Origin: Ficedula albicollis
Lineage: Eukaryota > Chordata > Aves > Passeriformes > Muscicapidae
Length of the DNA stretch: 64,000 nucleotides
Reading direction: 5' to 3'
Assembly: GCF_000247815.1 (NCBI RefSeq)
Contig: NC_021674.1
Span: forward strand, 83,444,513 to 83,508,512
Below the pieces are notes generated by a model. The model was not told the origin of the DNA, did not search any database, and was given only the letters and a program-made list of their open reading frames with translations. The position numbers were made by a program, and so were the translations under genes. Position 1 is the first letter of the stretch. Every line of letters starts with the position of its first letter. Below, piece by piece: positions 1 to 12,100 of the stretch.

Positions 1-536
1 AAGACTTAACAGTCATTATTCTGGCATAATGGTAACCCTTGAAAAAGGCTGTTCCACCAGTGATACCTCGGCACCAACAGCAGCTACACTGGTCAACATA
101 ATGGCTGCACAGGGCACCAGCAAATCCTGCAGGACATGTAAATAAGATACTGAACTCAGGAAGATACAGAATAACTGCAGTTACATGTGAATATTTGACC
201 AACTTGCTACTTTCTAACAGTCACATATCTTTCACCCAGTTTGCTCTGCAGTACACACTTTCGAAGGAACAATTTATTGTGAAATTACACTAACATAGTA
301 AAAAAAGCACAGCCTACAGTTTAATTGCAGCTTTGCATGTAACACCCATGAACTGTAGTAAAGCAGATATCCAGCCTTCCAGCTATTAAAGAAGTTTTAT
401 TTACTAAATTTATTTGCATAGGAAATACTTGCCTTCAATGTTGACACATTTCAAAAGATGTTTTGTGTCTGAGTATTTCCTACAGACACTCAAGTCTTCA
501 AGTTTATCACATAGCATGCATGTGTGCATAAGTTTA
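1..536. other. AT-rich non-coding sequence, nothing recognised
   Basis: I see no repeat family, convincing ORF or RNA gene here. Confidence 0.5.
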
Positions 537-758
537 TGCAAATAACACTAACTATGAGAAGCATTTTCTTTTTAAAAGATTATATGGTTTTATTAGCATT
601 GCATAGCAGTCTACAAAAATTTGAAATTTCAAAATTTATGTCATGACTGCAAATAACACTAACTATGAGAAGCATTTTCCTTTTAAAAGATTATATGGTT
701 TTATTACCATTGCATAGCAGTCTACAAAAAATTGAAATTTCAAAATTTATGTCATGAT
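537..758. repeat. Tandem duplication, 2 x 111 bp
   Basis: The segment starting tgcaaataacactaactatg at 537 is repeated head-to-tail from 648. The two copies differ at about three or four single bases (for example ttttct versus ttttcc and attagc versus attacc). The unit is AT-rich and does not resemble a known element. Confidence 0.9.
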
Positions 759-2048
759 TGGTTGGAAGTACTCAAATTCAACAACAGTCCTATTTTTAGA
801 TATTTTCAGAAAATCTCTTCTAGTAAGGGCAAGGATTAGCAAGGGCCAGTAGTCCACAAAAGCTGTATTTTTTCTTTTATGTGGCTGGCTGGGGTTTGAT
901 AAAGAGTGATCAAGACAGTCTAGCACCAACAGCTCATTTAATTTACAAAATGGGGCAAATCTTACTATTTATGATAGAATCCAATTACATTTGCCAAGAA
1001 AGATTTTTTTCCCCAGAGGTTTCACATGTCCTATAGAAATTACCACACAGAAAACACAAACTTCTACAATTCGTATCTTACAGAAATAACTGTGCTGTAA
1101 CACAACTGTAAACATACAAAAAAATGCATTTGTTTTCCCCTTTCCCCTCTCCTTAATCCTTTTTAGAAACAGGTTCCCTTTCCTGCTGAGCAGATCCAAG
1201 CCTTGGAATTTGGCTGCGCCCTCCCAAGGTTCCTGTGTATTTAAGGACACTGCCATCCTGTGGCACCAAGCGCTATGGCAAGATCGATATTATGGAGTGA
1301 AAGATGATTTTGCACCATGTATTACAAAATTTCCTTCACAGCTAGTTTTAATCCCACCAAATTTGACAGTAGCTGTATGTGCTACTGAAGATAAATGGAC
1401 GAAACAACTGATGAAGTCATAACAAGGTGGCCTTCTGTGATACATTTTCTGTTAGATACTTGGCTTCTATTTGTGACTGTGTTCACACAAAGATATGGAA
1501 AAGACAGGTAGGAGACAATAGAATCTTAAATTAGAATCAAGACTTTGACTACCTCAAAAGCAAAAATTTTTCTTCCCTACTGTTTATGTCTACTATTCAT
1601 ATTTTGGCTGAGGAAATACCCGTTTCATTGCAACAGCCACAGAAGAAATACTTTTCATTGTGACTCAGGGAAAGCTGGACTTCAGGTGTTCTGGAAATCT
1701 GGAATAACGTCCTCGATTTTCTAAATCCGTGGGCCAAGAATCACAGACAAAAATTAAAGGAATACAACAATATTGGTAGCTCAATCATCCCAGAAGCCAT
1801 TGGACAACTCTTAACAGAATCACACTTGAATTCTGCTTATAAAATCTATTTTTTATGTGGCACCACATCACTGCTGCAGGCAATCTAAAATAAATAAAGA
1901 TGAAAAAGATAGTCAAGATCCCATCGAGCATGCCAAGTCTAGAAATATGCTTTTCTTTATATTTTCACTCTTTTCAATTGAACATGTAATGGATGAATAT
2001 AATGTAATTCGTGTAAAAATTATATAGTAGTGTAAAGTAAGCAATATT
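759..2048. other. Non-coding stretch without recognised elements
   Basis: There are short ORFs on both strands (for example a 70-codon one at 1210-1422 and a 95-codon one on the minus strand at 969-1256), but none has recognisable protein sequence. Nothing else is identified. Confidence 0.45.
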
Positions 2049-2230
2049 TGTAAGAGCAAAGTAAAAAGTTAAAACCGAAGCAAAGGGAGGAACAGGGATT
2101 GCTTAATCGCAACACGGTAACTTCCAACAAAAGCTGAAGAGCTGAGGTTAGCGAGACAATAGACCTAGCCCAGCGGAGATGGCCCTGTCTAGGAAGGCAC
2201 CCAAGCTACGAGGACCCGATAAGCACCCTT

Positions 2231-2404
2231 GAAAATACATCTGAATGCCCGGTTTCCCGTAAAGAGAGATCGACAGGATACATCTCCATGTCGCCTTCCC
2301 GAAAGCCAAGACATGTCGAAAATACATCTGAATGCCCGGTTTCCCGTAAAGAGAGATCGACAGGATACATCTCCATGTCGCCTTCCCGAAAGCCAAGACA
2401 TGTC
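2231..2404. repeat. Perfect 2 x 87 bp duplication inside LTR promoter region
   Basis: The block starting gaaaatacatctgaatgccc at 2231 recurs at 2318. I see no difference between the two 87-bp copies. It lies 116 bp upstream of the LTR TATA box, where enhancer duplications are common in retroviral LTRs. All other recognised parts of the LTR are single-copy. Confidence 0.9.
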
Positions 2405-2519
2405 GTCATCGTCTCCCAGGATATGGTTTTGTCCAGCCCAACGCGGTGAAAGAAAACTACATGAATATGCTGAACGACAAGAGAAGACAAAGACCTCCGC
2501 TCCAGGCAAGGAAGAACTG

Positions 2520-2526
2520 TATAAAA
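2520..2526 (+). promoter_or_regulatory. TATA box of the LTR
   Basis: TATAAAA is preceded by a CpG-rich U3-like region and followed 146 bp later by AATAAA, as expected for a U3/R/U5 arrangement. Activity is inferred. Confidence 0.5.
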
Positions 2527-2671
2527 ACTGGACTAACCAAAGCTGTTTTGTGAACACTTGGGGATTCGGGGCGATAGAGTTAGAATCACTGTGTGTTCAC
2601 CCGACACCGACCCCGGGCTCGGCGCTGTACCTTTGCGGTTGTGGCTATCGATGACCGTGTTTCGGTCGCAA

Positions 2672-2677
2672 AATAAA
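2672..2677 (+). terminator. Polyadenylation signal of the LTR
   Basis: AATAAA lies near the 3' end of the LTR, just before the T/A-rich terminus ending at about 2697. Confidence 0.45.
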
Positions 2678-2697
2678 TATCGCTTATTTTAATCACA

Positions 2698-4783
2698 TTT
2701 AATTCAGCTTGATCACGTTTTTATCTATAACAAACATAACCTTATTGAGCCCTTCCTCCTATCTGCTACTTCTGAACAATGTCTTCATCACAGGATCATT
2801 GTGCCCACCCTCATGACACTGGCTGTTTACAGGAATGACTGCTCTTTTCCTCAGAAGAGAACAGGGAAAAAAAATAAACCGGTAAGCTAGCAAAAGCACA
2901 CTTCAAGGAAACAAGTAGATAACAACACACTAAAAGAACAGCCCATCTGCATCCATTACGTGTTCTGCTCCTGGCTAATGGCTTAACAAAACTATGAGAC
3001 CTTTCTATAACACACAAGACAAGCCGAGCAAGGGAAAGCGTTTATAGTTTGGAATGTATGCTAACACCCGTTGGGTAATGTATGCTGGTATGTGTAACTG
3101 TAAATAAAAAATATCTGGAGACACTTGAAAATGTCTCTTAAAATCTACTTGCACATTTAAACTGATCTATCCAGTATAACTTTGCATTATTAAAATAAAG
3201 ATATTTGAACAACCAAAAGAGTTCCACCTGATCATGGCATTTTTGTTCTTGCCAATATGGAAATGGTTAATGAGAGCCCTGATGTATGCTCCTGTCTCCT
3301 AACAGGCATCCACAGTGTCTTCAGATACTTAATGATGGTGAGCACCTTCTGGGATGGGGTAGCTGTGCTCCAGCCTCTCATCCCCCTCACTCTATCTGGT
3401 CTGTTTGGCATGAGATGACAGAATGATAACCCAAAAATCCATGGTGAAAAAGTTTCTGCTGCTTAACGAAGAAATAATGGAAGTATATGTAACAGTTGTT
3501 ACAAGAAAGACAAATAGCAGATTTGTACTCAGCAAATGCAGGGTACTCCGGACATATTTCCTAAAATATGTGGTAATATAAAAAAGGTGATGACTTACAC
3601 AGGTTTTTTACCTTCATTCAGGGATATAATGACATTGGAAGATTTTCTGAGTGAGCGGCTGAGTGAGCAAACTTTAAAACCTTTTTTATCTGACTGTATG
3701 GATGTGCATCCATAACTGTGACTCCTGAATAAGTGTTGAAATATGGAAAATATTGCACATAAATCCAAGGGAGGTATCCCAGTTCAGGCAATCTCTAACC
3801 CAGAGCCCACCAGATATAGTTTGCTAGATGGTTTGTTTCATTCAATAACACTCTGACGGGTACAACAAATATTATCACAAGGTGCCAATGCCAATTGTTA
3901 GATATAGCCATTAAAGAAAATAAGTGTCATCTCCACATCTCTCCCCAAATAAATCATAGGTGGCAAATACAAAATCTGTTTGCTTCTAGAGAAAGAGAAG
4001 AAAACGTTACTTTTGAGCAGCTGGGCTGATTAAGGGAGATTGCTTTGAAGGCTGCAGGGAAAGTAAAATCAATGGGTAAACCACATTCTGTGCTCTGAAG
4101 TACTGCATATACTTACAGCACTCTATAAATAAATGCCACTATGTGCATCTATTTCTGATTAAAATCCTGGGTAAATGTATATGGAAATCAGGTGCTGCCC
4201 CCAGGCATCCTGACAAGCTGCTAATGCAAGCTCCTGCTGCTGCAAAGGTTATGCACTTCTGATCTCCCAGACTTCCGACTATAGCCACAACAAGGGTTAA
4301 AGAAATTGTTCTGTGGATTAATTAAAAATAAATATATAGCCTAGTTAGATGATTTCTAAAGAGGCCTTAGATAAGCTTGCAACAACTAGAACCATATGGA
4401 GATTGTGAAGAGAGATTAATTTTACAGTTGTCTAGAATGGTATTAGCTGCAAGTGAAGTTAGCAAACGCAGTTAGGAACAAATTGCCAGCAGTGAGAGTT
4501 GTTAGTGGAAAAGCTGCAAGGCAAATAAAAGCTCCAGCAGTAGAGTGATTTAAAACTGGATGAAACAAAGCACTAAAAATTATACCGTGGGGAACTACTC
4601 TGAAAAAAAAATAACTTCATGTTGTTTTTCTCAGAGTTCCCTAGAGCTAACACTTTGCTAACACTGAGAAATCCACAACTCAAGCAGCATTTCACAGTCT
4701 CTCAACTAAGTGGAAAAAACATTTCCATTCTCCAACACACAGCATCTCTGAAACAGAAAAAAGATAACTGTGAAATTATTGTA
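2698..4783. other. AT-rich non-coding stretch, nothing recognised
   Basis: No repeat family or gene is recognised on either strand. ORFs are all under 70 codons. Confidence 0.45.
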
Positions 4784-4987
4784 ACTATAATAAGACACTG
4801 AATGCTCTCACATTGTAAAAACAGCCCGCTCTCCACCATGCTCACATTACATTTCTGAACCTGACTTTTATTAACCCAAATAAAACCACTATAATAAGAC
4901 ACTGAATGCTCTCACATTGTAAAAACAGCCCGCTCTCCACCATGCTCACATTACATTTCTGAACCTTTTATTAACCCAAATAAAACA
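4784..4987. repeat. Tandem duplication, about 2 x 104 bp
   Basis: The segment starting actataataagacactgaat at 4784 is repeated from 4888. The copies are identical except for a 4-bp deletion in the second (gaacctgacttttatt versus gaaccttttatt). Confidence 0.9.
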
Positions 4988-5663
4988 ATTTGTTTGTTCA
5001 AGTCGTACTTCAGTTTGCAATCCTTTTTTCTAGCCTGGAGTGTGCACACAGGCCCTCTAGAGCACACTCACCTACTGAACACCCTGCCTACTCCTGTTGT
5101 GTGCCAGCCACCACATGTTGGATGATCCATGCTATCCCAATGCAATCAGTCTCAACTCAAAACTGGAAGTCAGCTGTTCAGATTCACTGTAGGGTAAATA
5201 TCTGCAAGTATCTTTCCTAATCTAGCCACGCTCTGAAGAATTATTTAATCACAGTCAGGACGAAAATGCCCCATTATCTGATAGCTCACCATGGTGGTGG
5301 GCACAAAGTATAACATTTTCTCTACTAATAAGAACAAATGCATGCTGAATTGCTTTGTCTTCTTCTATTCCTCTTAAAATCCACCACTTTCAACTCCTGT
5401 TAACTCACTTAATAGACAGTGAAGGCATTTAACCTGTAATCCCTTATAAAGATGCACCAGTTTTGGCTGAATGTATTATCCTGATGGCAATGGAACCCAT
5501 GACAAATGCTGCCTGTGACAGATATGCACCCAGCCATGATCAATACCCAGCCTAAAGCAGCCTCCACGTCCCCTTGCCATCTAGTCCCAGAGCTGCAATA
5601 CGAGCTTTTTGCAGGGGCTAAGTGGTCTTCTTTATTGCCTTCTTTATCCCTGAACGATTTCTA
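4988..5663. other. Non-coding stretch, nothing recognised
   Basis: No repeat family or gene is recognised. Confidence 0.45.
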
Positions 5664-6058
5664 CAGATAGTACAGCAATCACATAACAGCCAAAAAAGAA
5701 AAAAAAGCAACAAGTAATCCTATGTTGTTTGGGAAATTAAAAGTTGGTGCCAGTACTTATGTTCAAAAGCAGGCACAGATAGTACAGCAATCACATAACA
5801 GCCAAAAAAGAAAAAAAAGCAACAAGTAATCCTATGTTGTTTGGGAAATTAAAAGTTGGTGCCAGTCCTTATCTTCAAAAGCAGGCAGCATCTAAAATTT
5901 GGGCATGCATTTCACTGTGTGCATGCATTCATAACAGCCAAAAAAGAAAAAAAAGCAACAGGTAATCCTGTGTTGTTTGGGAAATTAAAAGTTGGTGCCA
6001 GTACTTATGTTCAAAAGCAGGCAGCATCTAAAATTTGGGCATGCATTTCACTGCGGGT
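5664..6058. repeat. Three-copy tandem repeat, units of 112-137 bp
   Basis: Copy 1 starts at 5664 (cagatagtacagcaatcaca), copy 2 at 5776, and copy 3 at about 5930 (missing the first 18 bp of the unit). Copies 2 and 3 extend through an extra segment (gcatctaaaatttgggcatg) absent from copy 1, so the unit length changed between duplications. Copies differ at only a few bases. A purine-rich stretch (ccaaaaaagaaaaaaaagca) lies inside each unit. Confidence 0.9.
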
Positions 6059-6758
6059 ACATCAGTTGAGGCTGAGTAACTTACTCTCTTACTCTGCATT
6101 TACCAACTCTGACTTGCACTGTAACATCATGCAGTATCAGGAAACTCTTCTGCAATTCTTTTTACTCCACTGAATAGTGTTCATAGCAAACTATCATCTC
6201 CCTTTTCCCCCAGCTTGTCTGTGAATACACTCAAAAGGCACAAACTTCTTAGGGAACTTCAACAAGAAGTAATCTTCCCAAAACAACTGCTTATTCCATA
6301 AAAGATCACTTTTTTTTTTTTCCCTGTTTTTAAGAGCCCTATGTGTGAAACACTGTCCAAAACACGTTTGTGAAATCCAAAAACATCATCAGCACAACTG
6401 TTAGGACAAATACCACCCTTTTGGAGCATTTACTCTTTGGACAAAGCTTTAAAGGCAACACTATACTTTTTCAATGCTGTGAAATTACTTCCAGAGGCTA
6501 AAAAACTCACTGTGGTAAAGGAACTTTTTGGGTCTACATGGGGCTTCTGTCACTTCAGCTATCTTGATCATATCCCACGTTTTCCAAACCCCCTTCTACT
6601 TAAGTAGAACAAAAAGAGAGAGAGGAAAGAGCTGTGTATGTATTTGCTGCTAAGCTCTGGTAATAACATAGTTACTCTGACACAGGTACAAGTTATGCTG
6701 CTGTTCACAACTTTATCAGTTTCATCCGCCCGCACGGGCGAATGCTGTGTTACACGAA
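6059..6758. other. Non-coding stretch, nothing recognised
   Basis: It contains a short T tract near 6310 and no recognised element. Confidence 0.45.
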
Positions 6759-6908
6759 CAAATCACAGATTTAGGCTGGAAAAGACCTCTGGTACCATGG
6801 AGTGCAACCTTTGACCGAACACCATCACGTCAACTAGACCATGGCACTGTCAGCCACGTCCCGCCTTTCCTTAATGCCTCCAGGGACGGCGATTCCACCG
6901 CCTGGGGA
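6759..6908 (-). mobile_element. CR1 LINE, 3'-terminal fragment (minus strand)
   Basis: The plus strand reads as the reverse complement of a CR1 3' end. It begins aaatcacagatttaggctgg, then has the conserved stretches caaccttt-gaccgaacacca and cctccagggacgg that follow the terminus in this CR1 group. It is 5'-truncated, as usual for CR1, and ends near the CpG-rich patch that follows. Confidence 0.8.
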
Positions 6909-6984
6909 GTCGAAGCAGGACGGCTCTCACATGCTAAACAAGCAACCTGTCGGAAAGCCCGAGTAGCGACATTCCACCTTTTCC

Positions 6985-8110
<1,126 letters not shown>

Positions 8111-8189
8111 TCCCCGTAACACCTCCCGGGACGGTGACTCCCCCATCTCCCAGGACACTCTCTTCTGGTGTATAATCCCCCTTTCTGTG

Positions 8190-8313
8190 AAGAAATTCTT
8201 CCTAATGTCCAACCTAAACCTCCCTGGTGCAGTTTAAGATGATGTCCTCCTAAGAAATTCTTCCTAATGTCCAACCTAAACCTCCCTGGTGCAGTTTAAG
8301 ATTATGTCCTCCT
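8190..8313. repeat. Tandem duplication inside CR1, 2 x 62 bp
   Basis: The segment aagaaattcttcctaatgtc starting at 8190 recurs at 8252 with one visible difference (gatgatg versus gattatg). Because the unit is CR1 sequence, the duplication happened after the insertion. Confidence 0.92.
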
Positions 8314-8464
8314 GTCGCTGGGGAAGTCCCTCCGCCGCTGGCCAAGGGGACGCTGCCATGGCAGTGTCCGAGGGTGGCACCCAGCCGTGAAAGTGGCTAA
8401 GCGCAGGACAAGATTCACACCCTGGCCCGAGCAGGGTCAGCCAGAGCAGGTTGCCTGGGTCCAT

Positions 8465-9110
8465 GTCCAGTTGAATTTTTAGTATTTCAAAGTGTGGAGA
8501 CTCCAGAACCTCTCTGAGCGATCCAAGTCAGTGTTTGACCATAAAAATATAGGGTTTTTATGTTCACCTGGAGTGTCGTGTTTGTTTTAATCTGTGTCCC
8601 CTGTGTCCTGTCACAGGGTAATGCTGAAGGTAGCCTGGCTTCCTTGTCTTCCTTCCAGGCTGTAGTTCCAGCTCTGTCAGCCCTTCCTCACAGGAGAGAT
8701 GCTCCAGTCCCTTCGTCATGTTCACGGCCTTTTGTTGCACTTTCTTCAGTATGTCCCTATCTTCCTTGTATTAAGGAATCTGGAAAACACTCCAGGTGTG
8801 CCTCACCAGTATTGAGCAAAGGCGAAGGATCAAAAACACTCCAGGTGTGCCTCACCAGTATTGAACAAAGGGGAAGGATCATTTCCCTTGACCTGCTGGC
8901 AATGTTTCCCCTAATCCAGCCCAGGATGCAGCTGGCCTGCTTTGCCATGGGGGTCCATGATCTGCCTGCTGTCCTTTTCTGCTTTCCAGCCAGTGAAGCC
9001 CCAATGTGCACTGGTGCACAGCATTGTTCCTCCCCAGATGGTTTGGTGTTTCCCCTTGCTGAATTTCATAAGATGTTTCTCAACCCAATTCTTCAGCTGG
9101 TCAGAGTGAC
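8465..9110 (-). mobile_element. CR1 LINE, internal fragment (minus strand)
   Basis: The sequence carries CR1 landmarks in reverse complement: a CR1-like stretch around ctccagaacctctctgagcg and gtgtttgaccataaa; caggagagatgctccagtcc; then taatccagcccaggatgcag, followed by ctggcctgctttgccatggg; and finally gaatttcataagatg. These follow the usual CR1 order. The 186-codon plus-strand ORF at 8560-9120 is antisense to it and not a gene. The sequence between 8330 and 8465 is not clearly CR1, so this may be a separate insertion from the tail at 8043. Confidence 0.75.
8784..8881. repeat. Tandem duplication inside CR1, 2 x 49 bp
   Basis: The segment aaaacactccaggtgtgcct at 8784 recurs at 8833. Two differences are visible (attgagc versus attgaac and aggcgaagg versus aggggaagg). 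It post-dates the CR1 insertion. Confidence 0.9.
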
Positions 9111-12100
9111 TATGAAATGAGTAGCTCAGTGGCAAGCTCTGCATGTCAGCTCTTATTTGCATGCAGATTTTTGGGAAAGACTCTGGATATGTCATCGCTG
9201 TTTACATTTGTGGTACATTGTGTTTTGATTACCTAAAATCTGTAATCTAGCACAGAGGCTGGAATGATACTGTATGTTTATACAAGGTATTGCAGTCTTC
9301 AGAATTCATATTGCAAATGTTGGAAAGTCTGTGTTACATAATGTGGATAAATATTGCTATACTCTCCTCCTAGATAAAACATGACATGCAAAGACATTAA
9401 GATCTGATTTTAACACTCAGATTCCTTGGAGGTAGAAGGAAGAAGAAATATTGAGGGAGTTAAGCCCTGTCTTTTGTCCCCTTCATTACTCTGCTTGGTG
9501 TGGTGTGTGCTTCATGTCCTGTCGTTAGACAGCTTCTGTACAAATTTCCTTTCTCATCATTAATATCGCATCTGCCTTGAGAGGTATCAGTGACTTCTGC
9601 CTGCTTTGTGACTTTTGGAGACTTCTGCCTTTGAATCTGCTTTTCTCTCCATATTTGCGGAGCACTTAAAGCTTCAAATGAAACAGATTGAACCTCTTAG
9701 GTATTCATTACATCTGGAGATGACACTCCATGTTTCTCAGCAGGAACAGCCAGAAGCAGAGACTCCTAGAATTTTGAGTGCAGCTGACTTTGATCAAAGT
9801 TATATGACAAGACAAGGAAGATGCTTGTAACAGAATCCAAAAATATCAGTGCCTAGTCACTTAAAATAAATCAATTTGAGATCTTGCATGGATAAATTCT
9901 GGGCACTGCTGACTTTAAGAAACAAAATACAAAAAGCAAAATAAATACAGAGGAAATTATAAATGTATATTCCTCAGAAATAAATTCTTTCATTGAACAG
10001 AGAGTTAAATGCTTTTGTAAGTAGTCTGTCACATCTGTGCTTACTTTTTTGTTGTTTTTTTTTTCTTTTGCTTAGCCAAGATGTTTGTAGAGGAATTACT
10101 TAAATATGTAATAGTATCAATTTATACTAAGTATTGAATGGTGCTTATCAAGAAATCATTAATAAATATTTTAAAGAACTCTTGGATAATGTAATGAAGC
10201 CAAATTGTGTATTCTCCACTTTTTTCATGTTCAAGATAATTCTGATTTAACCATTGATTAAGAGTGATTTGCCTTTTTATGAGGCTGTATCAAAACAAAA
10301 TCTGTTGCAGTATTTATACTCAATATGTAGATATGCAATGAAATCTCATAGGTGTTACTTCAAAATTCAGTGCTATGTGATCTTTAAATTTTAGGGAACA
10401 CAGTGTGTCTTGTAGAAATATTACATAAAGGTAACATACTTAAGAGCTTAATTTGCTGAATCCCAGAAGATCTTTCTAAGGCCAGATGTAAAATAACCTG
10501 ACACGCAAGCTAATCTGTGGAAAAAGACCTTTCTGTGAAGCAAGATCAAATGACCGAGTGGATAGTATGCACTATAAGAACATCATACACCAGGGATCAT
10601 TTAATTACTATAGCTGCATTTCTGCTTTGCACTCTTTAAAGATACATGGCGAAGCTCAAGTTTAAGTGTATTGAGAGTCTGTCACTCAGAATTTGAATAT
10701 AGAGCCAGATCTACAGATAATAAGCTTTTCCTGACTTACATTTTGAGTGGGAGGCATCTTTGAGTATGATGGATTAACCTGTTGTTTTAGAGTTGGAAAA
10801 GCTAATTTAATTGTGAATATCATTCTGCTAACTTATTGTTGAATTAAGAAATTGGAAACTTAACTACAGACCGTGAAGAAATAGAGACGGTGCTAAATGG
10901 TGTGTGGGATTTGTTTTTTTCCTTAGGAAGCAGATGGTTTTATGTTTGGATCTATTTCTGTATGGTAGCAGTGAAGTGCTACATTGCTTATGACTTTTAG
11001 CAATGGATCTGGATTTGTTTAGTGAGGTAAGATTTTTAAGGTTTGGAATGTGTGTGATGAGGAAATCTCTGTTACATTTGGCTGCTGCCAAATGACATTT
11101 TTGTGAAAGGACAACTTGCAGTAGCGATGTTGACTGATGTATTTCTGTTGTCATGTATCTCAGCTCCTGACTTAGCATGCTGCAAAACATTTAATAAGCA
11201 GAGGCCCTTTGCCATACTTATGTATACTTGGTTATTTCTTGCAGTGTTTGTGTCACTCACTTCCTACATAGCACTGACAATTGCTCTGTAGGGCAAATAA
11301 ATATTCCCTGTAAGCCTAGTTTGTTACCTTTTCAGAATCATAAGAAACTCAAAATTGAGAAGGTTAGGTCCAAACAAATGGAAAATAATCCTTCACATTT
11401 AAAATCATTTTGTCTGAATTCTAAATTACTGAATTCTTAATAATAATCACCAGGGAGCTCTAAACTTTTACTTGAGTATCTTTTATCTTTTAAGAAGAAG
11501 CATGGAAGAAAAAGAGACCAACACTTGTAGCTTTGTCCCTGTTGGTGTTTTATTTTCAAGATCAACATTTACTGGATAAGATGGACCCAATGTAGAACTT
11601 AGATGATTTCTGTAAAATCTCCTATATTAAGGAAATGTGTGTCCTCAGAGGGCTTTTTTCCCCTCATGGACTAATGAGAAAAACAGACTTGCCAAGGCTT
11701 GAGAGGAACGTATTAATGCTCACAGGAGTTGAGGCTGGTGAGAAAGTTTTCTTTTTGCAACATACAGAGGTCTACAGGGAAAGGGAAATGCCTCGAGTCC
11801 TCTCACTTTGGCTGTGCCTCCAGAATTTCCAAGGGTTTTTAGTGATTTCTGTAGCTCAGGATGTCAGTCAGTGAGTCTCTGCTCTGGATGTCACTTGCTG
11901 GAAGACACACTCCAAACTTTGCAACCGGAGTAGAGGAAGTAGCTGGAAAATTTTCCAGTATTGCTGGAAAATATGAATGGATTCATCACATTTTTGCTTT
12001 ACTTTAAACAGCCTTCCTACTAAGTAGTCATTTGACAAGATAATTTGTTTTGGACTTAACTCCACACAAAGCTACTGTCTCAGGCTGAGTGCAGATGTAA

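Larger units (their letters stand above)
2049..2697 (+). mobile_element. Solo LTR of an endogenous retrovirus (probable)
   Basis: This is a compact CpG-rich island of sequence in AT-rich surroundings with the layout of a retroviral LTR on the plus strand. It begins TGTAAGAGC at 2049 and ends in ...AATCACA at 2697. It has a U3-like region with a duplicated 87-bp block, a TATA box (TATAAAA at 2520-2526) and a polyadenylation signal (AATAAA at 2672-2677) about 150 bp downstream. The overall wording agrees with an LTR type I recall from songbirds. No internal retroviral genes lie on either side, so it is a solo LTR. I could not find a clean target-site duplication, so the exact ends are approximate. 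The 141-codon ORF across it (2229-2654) is a by-product of the CpG-rich sequence. Confidence 0.6.

Noticed and set aside
2229..2654. 141-codon plus-strand ORF and overlapping minus-strand ORFs with internal repeats
   Set aside because: They lie in the LTR and its duplicated U3 block. The repeated peptide is the 87-bp duplication read through.
8560..9120. 186-codon plus-strand ORF with a hydrophobic start
   Set aside because: It is antisense to a CR1 fragment and contains a CR1-internal tandem duplication. There is no gene-like sequence.
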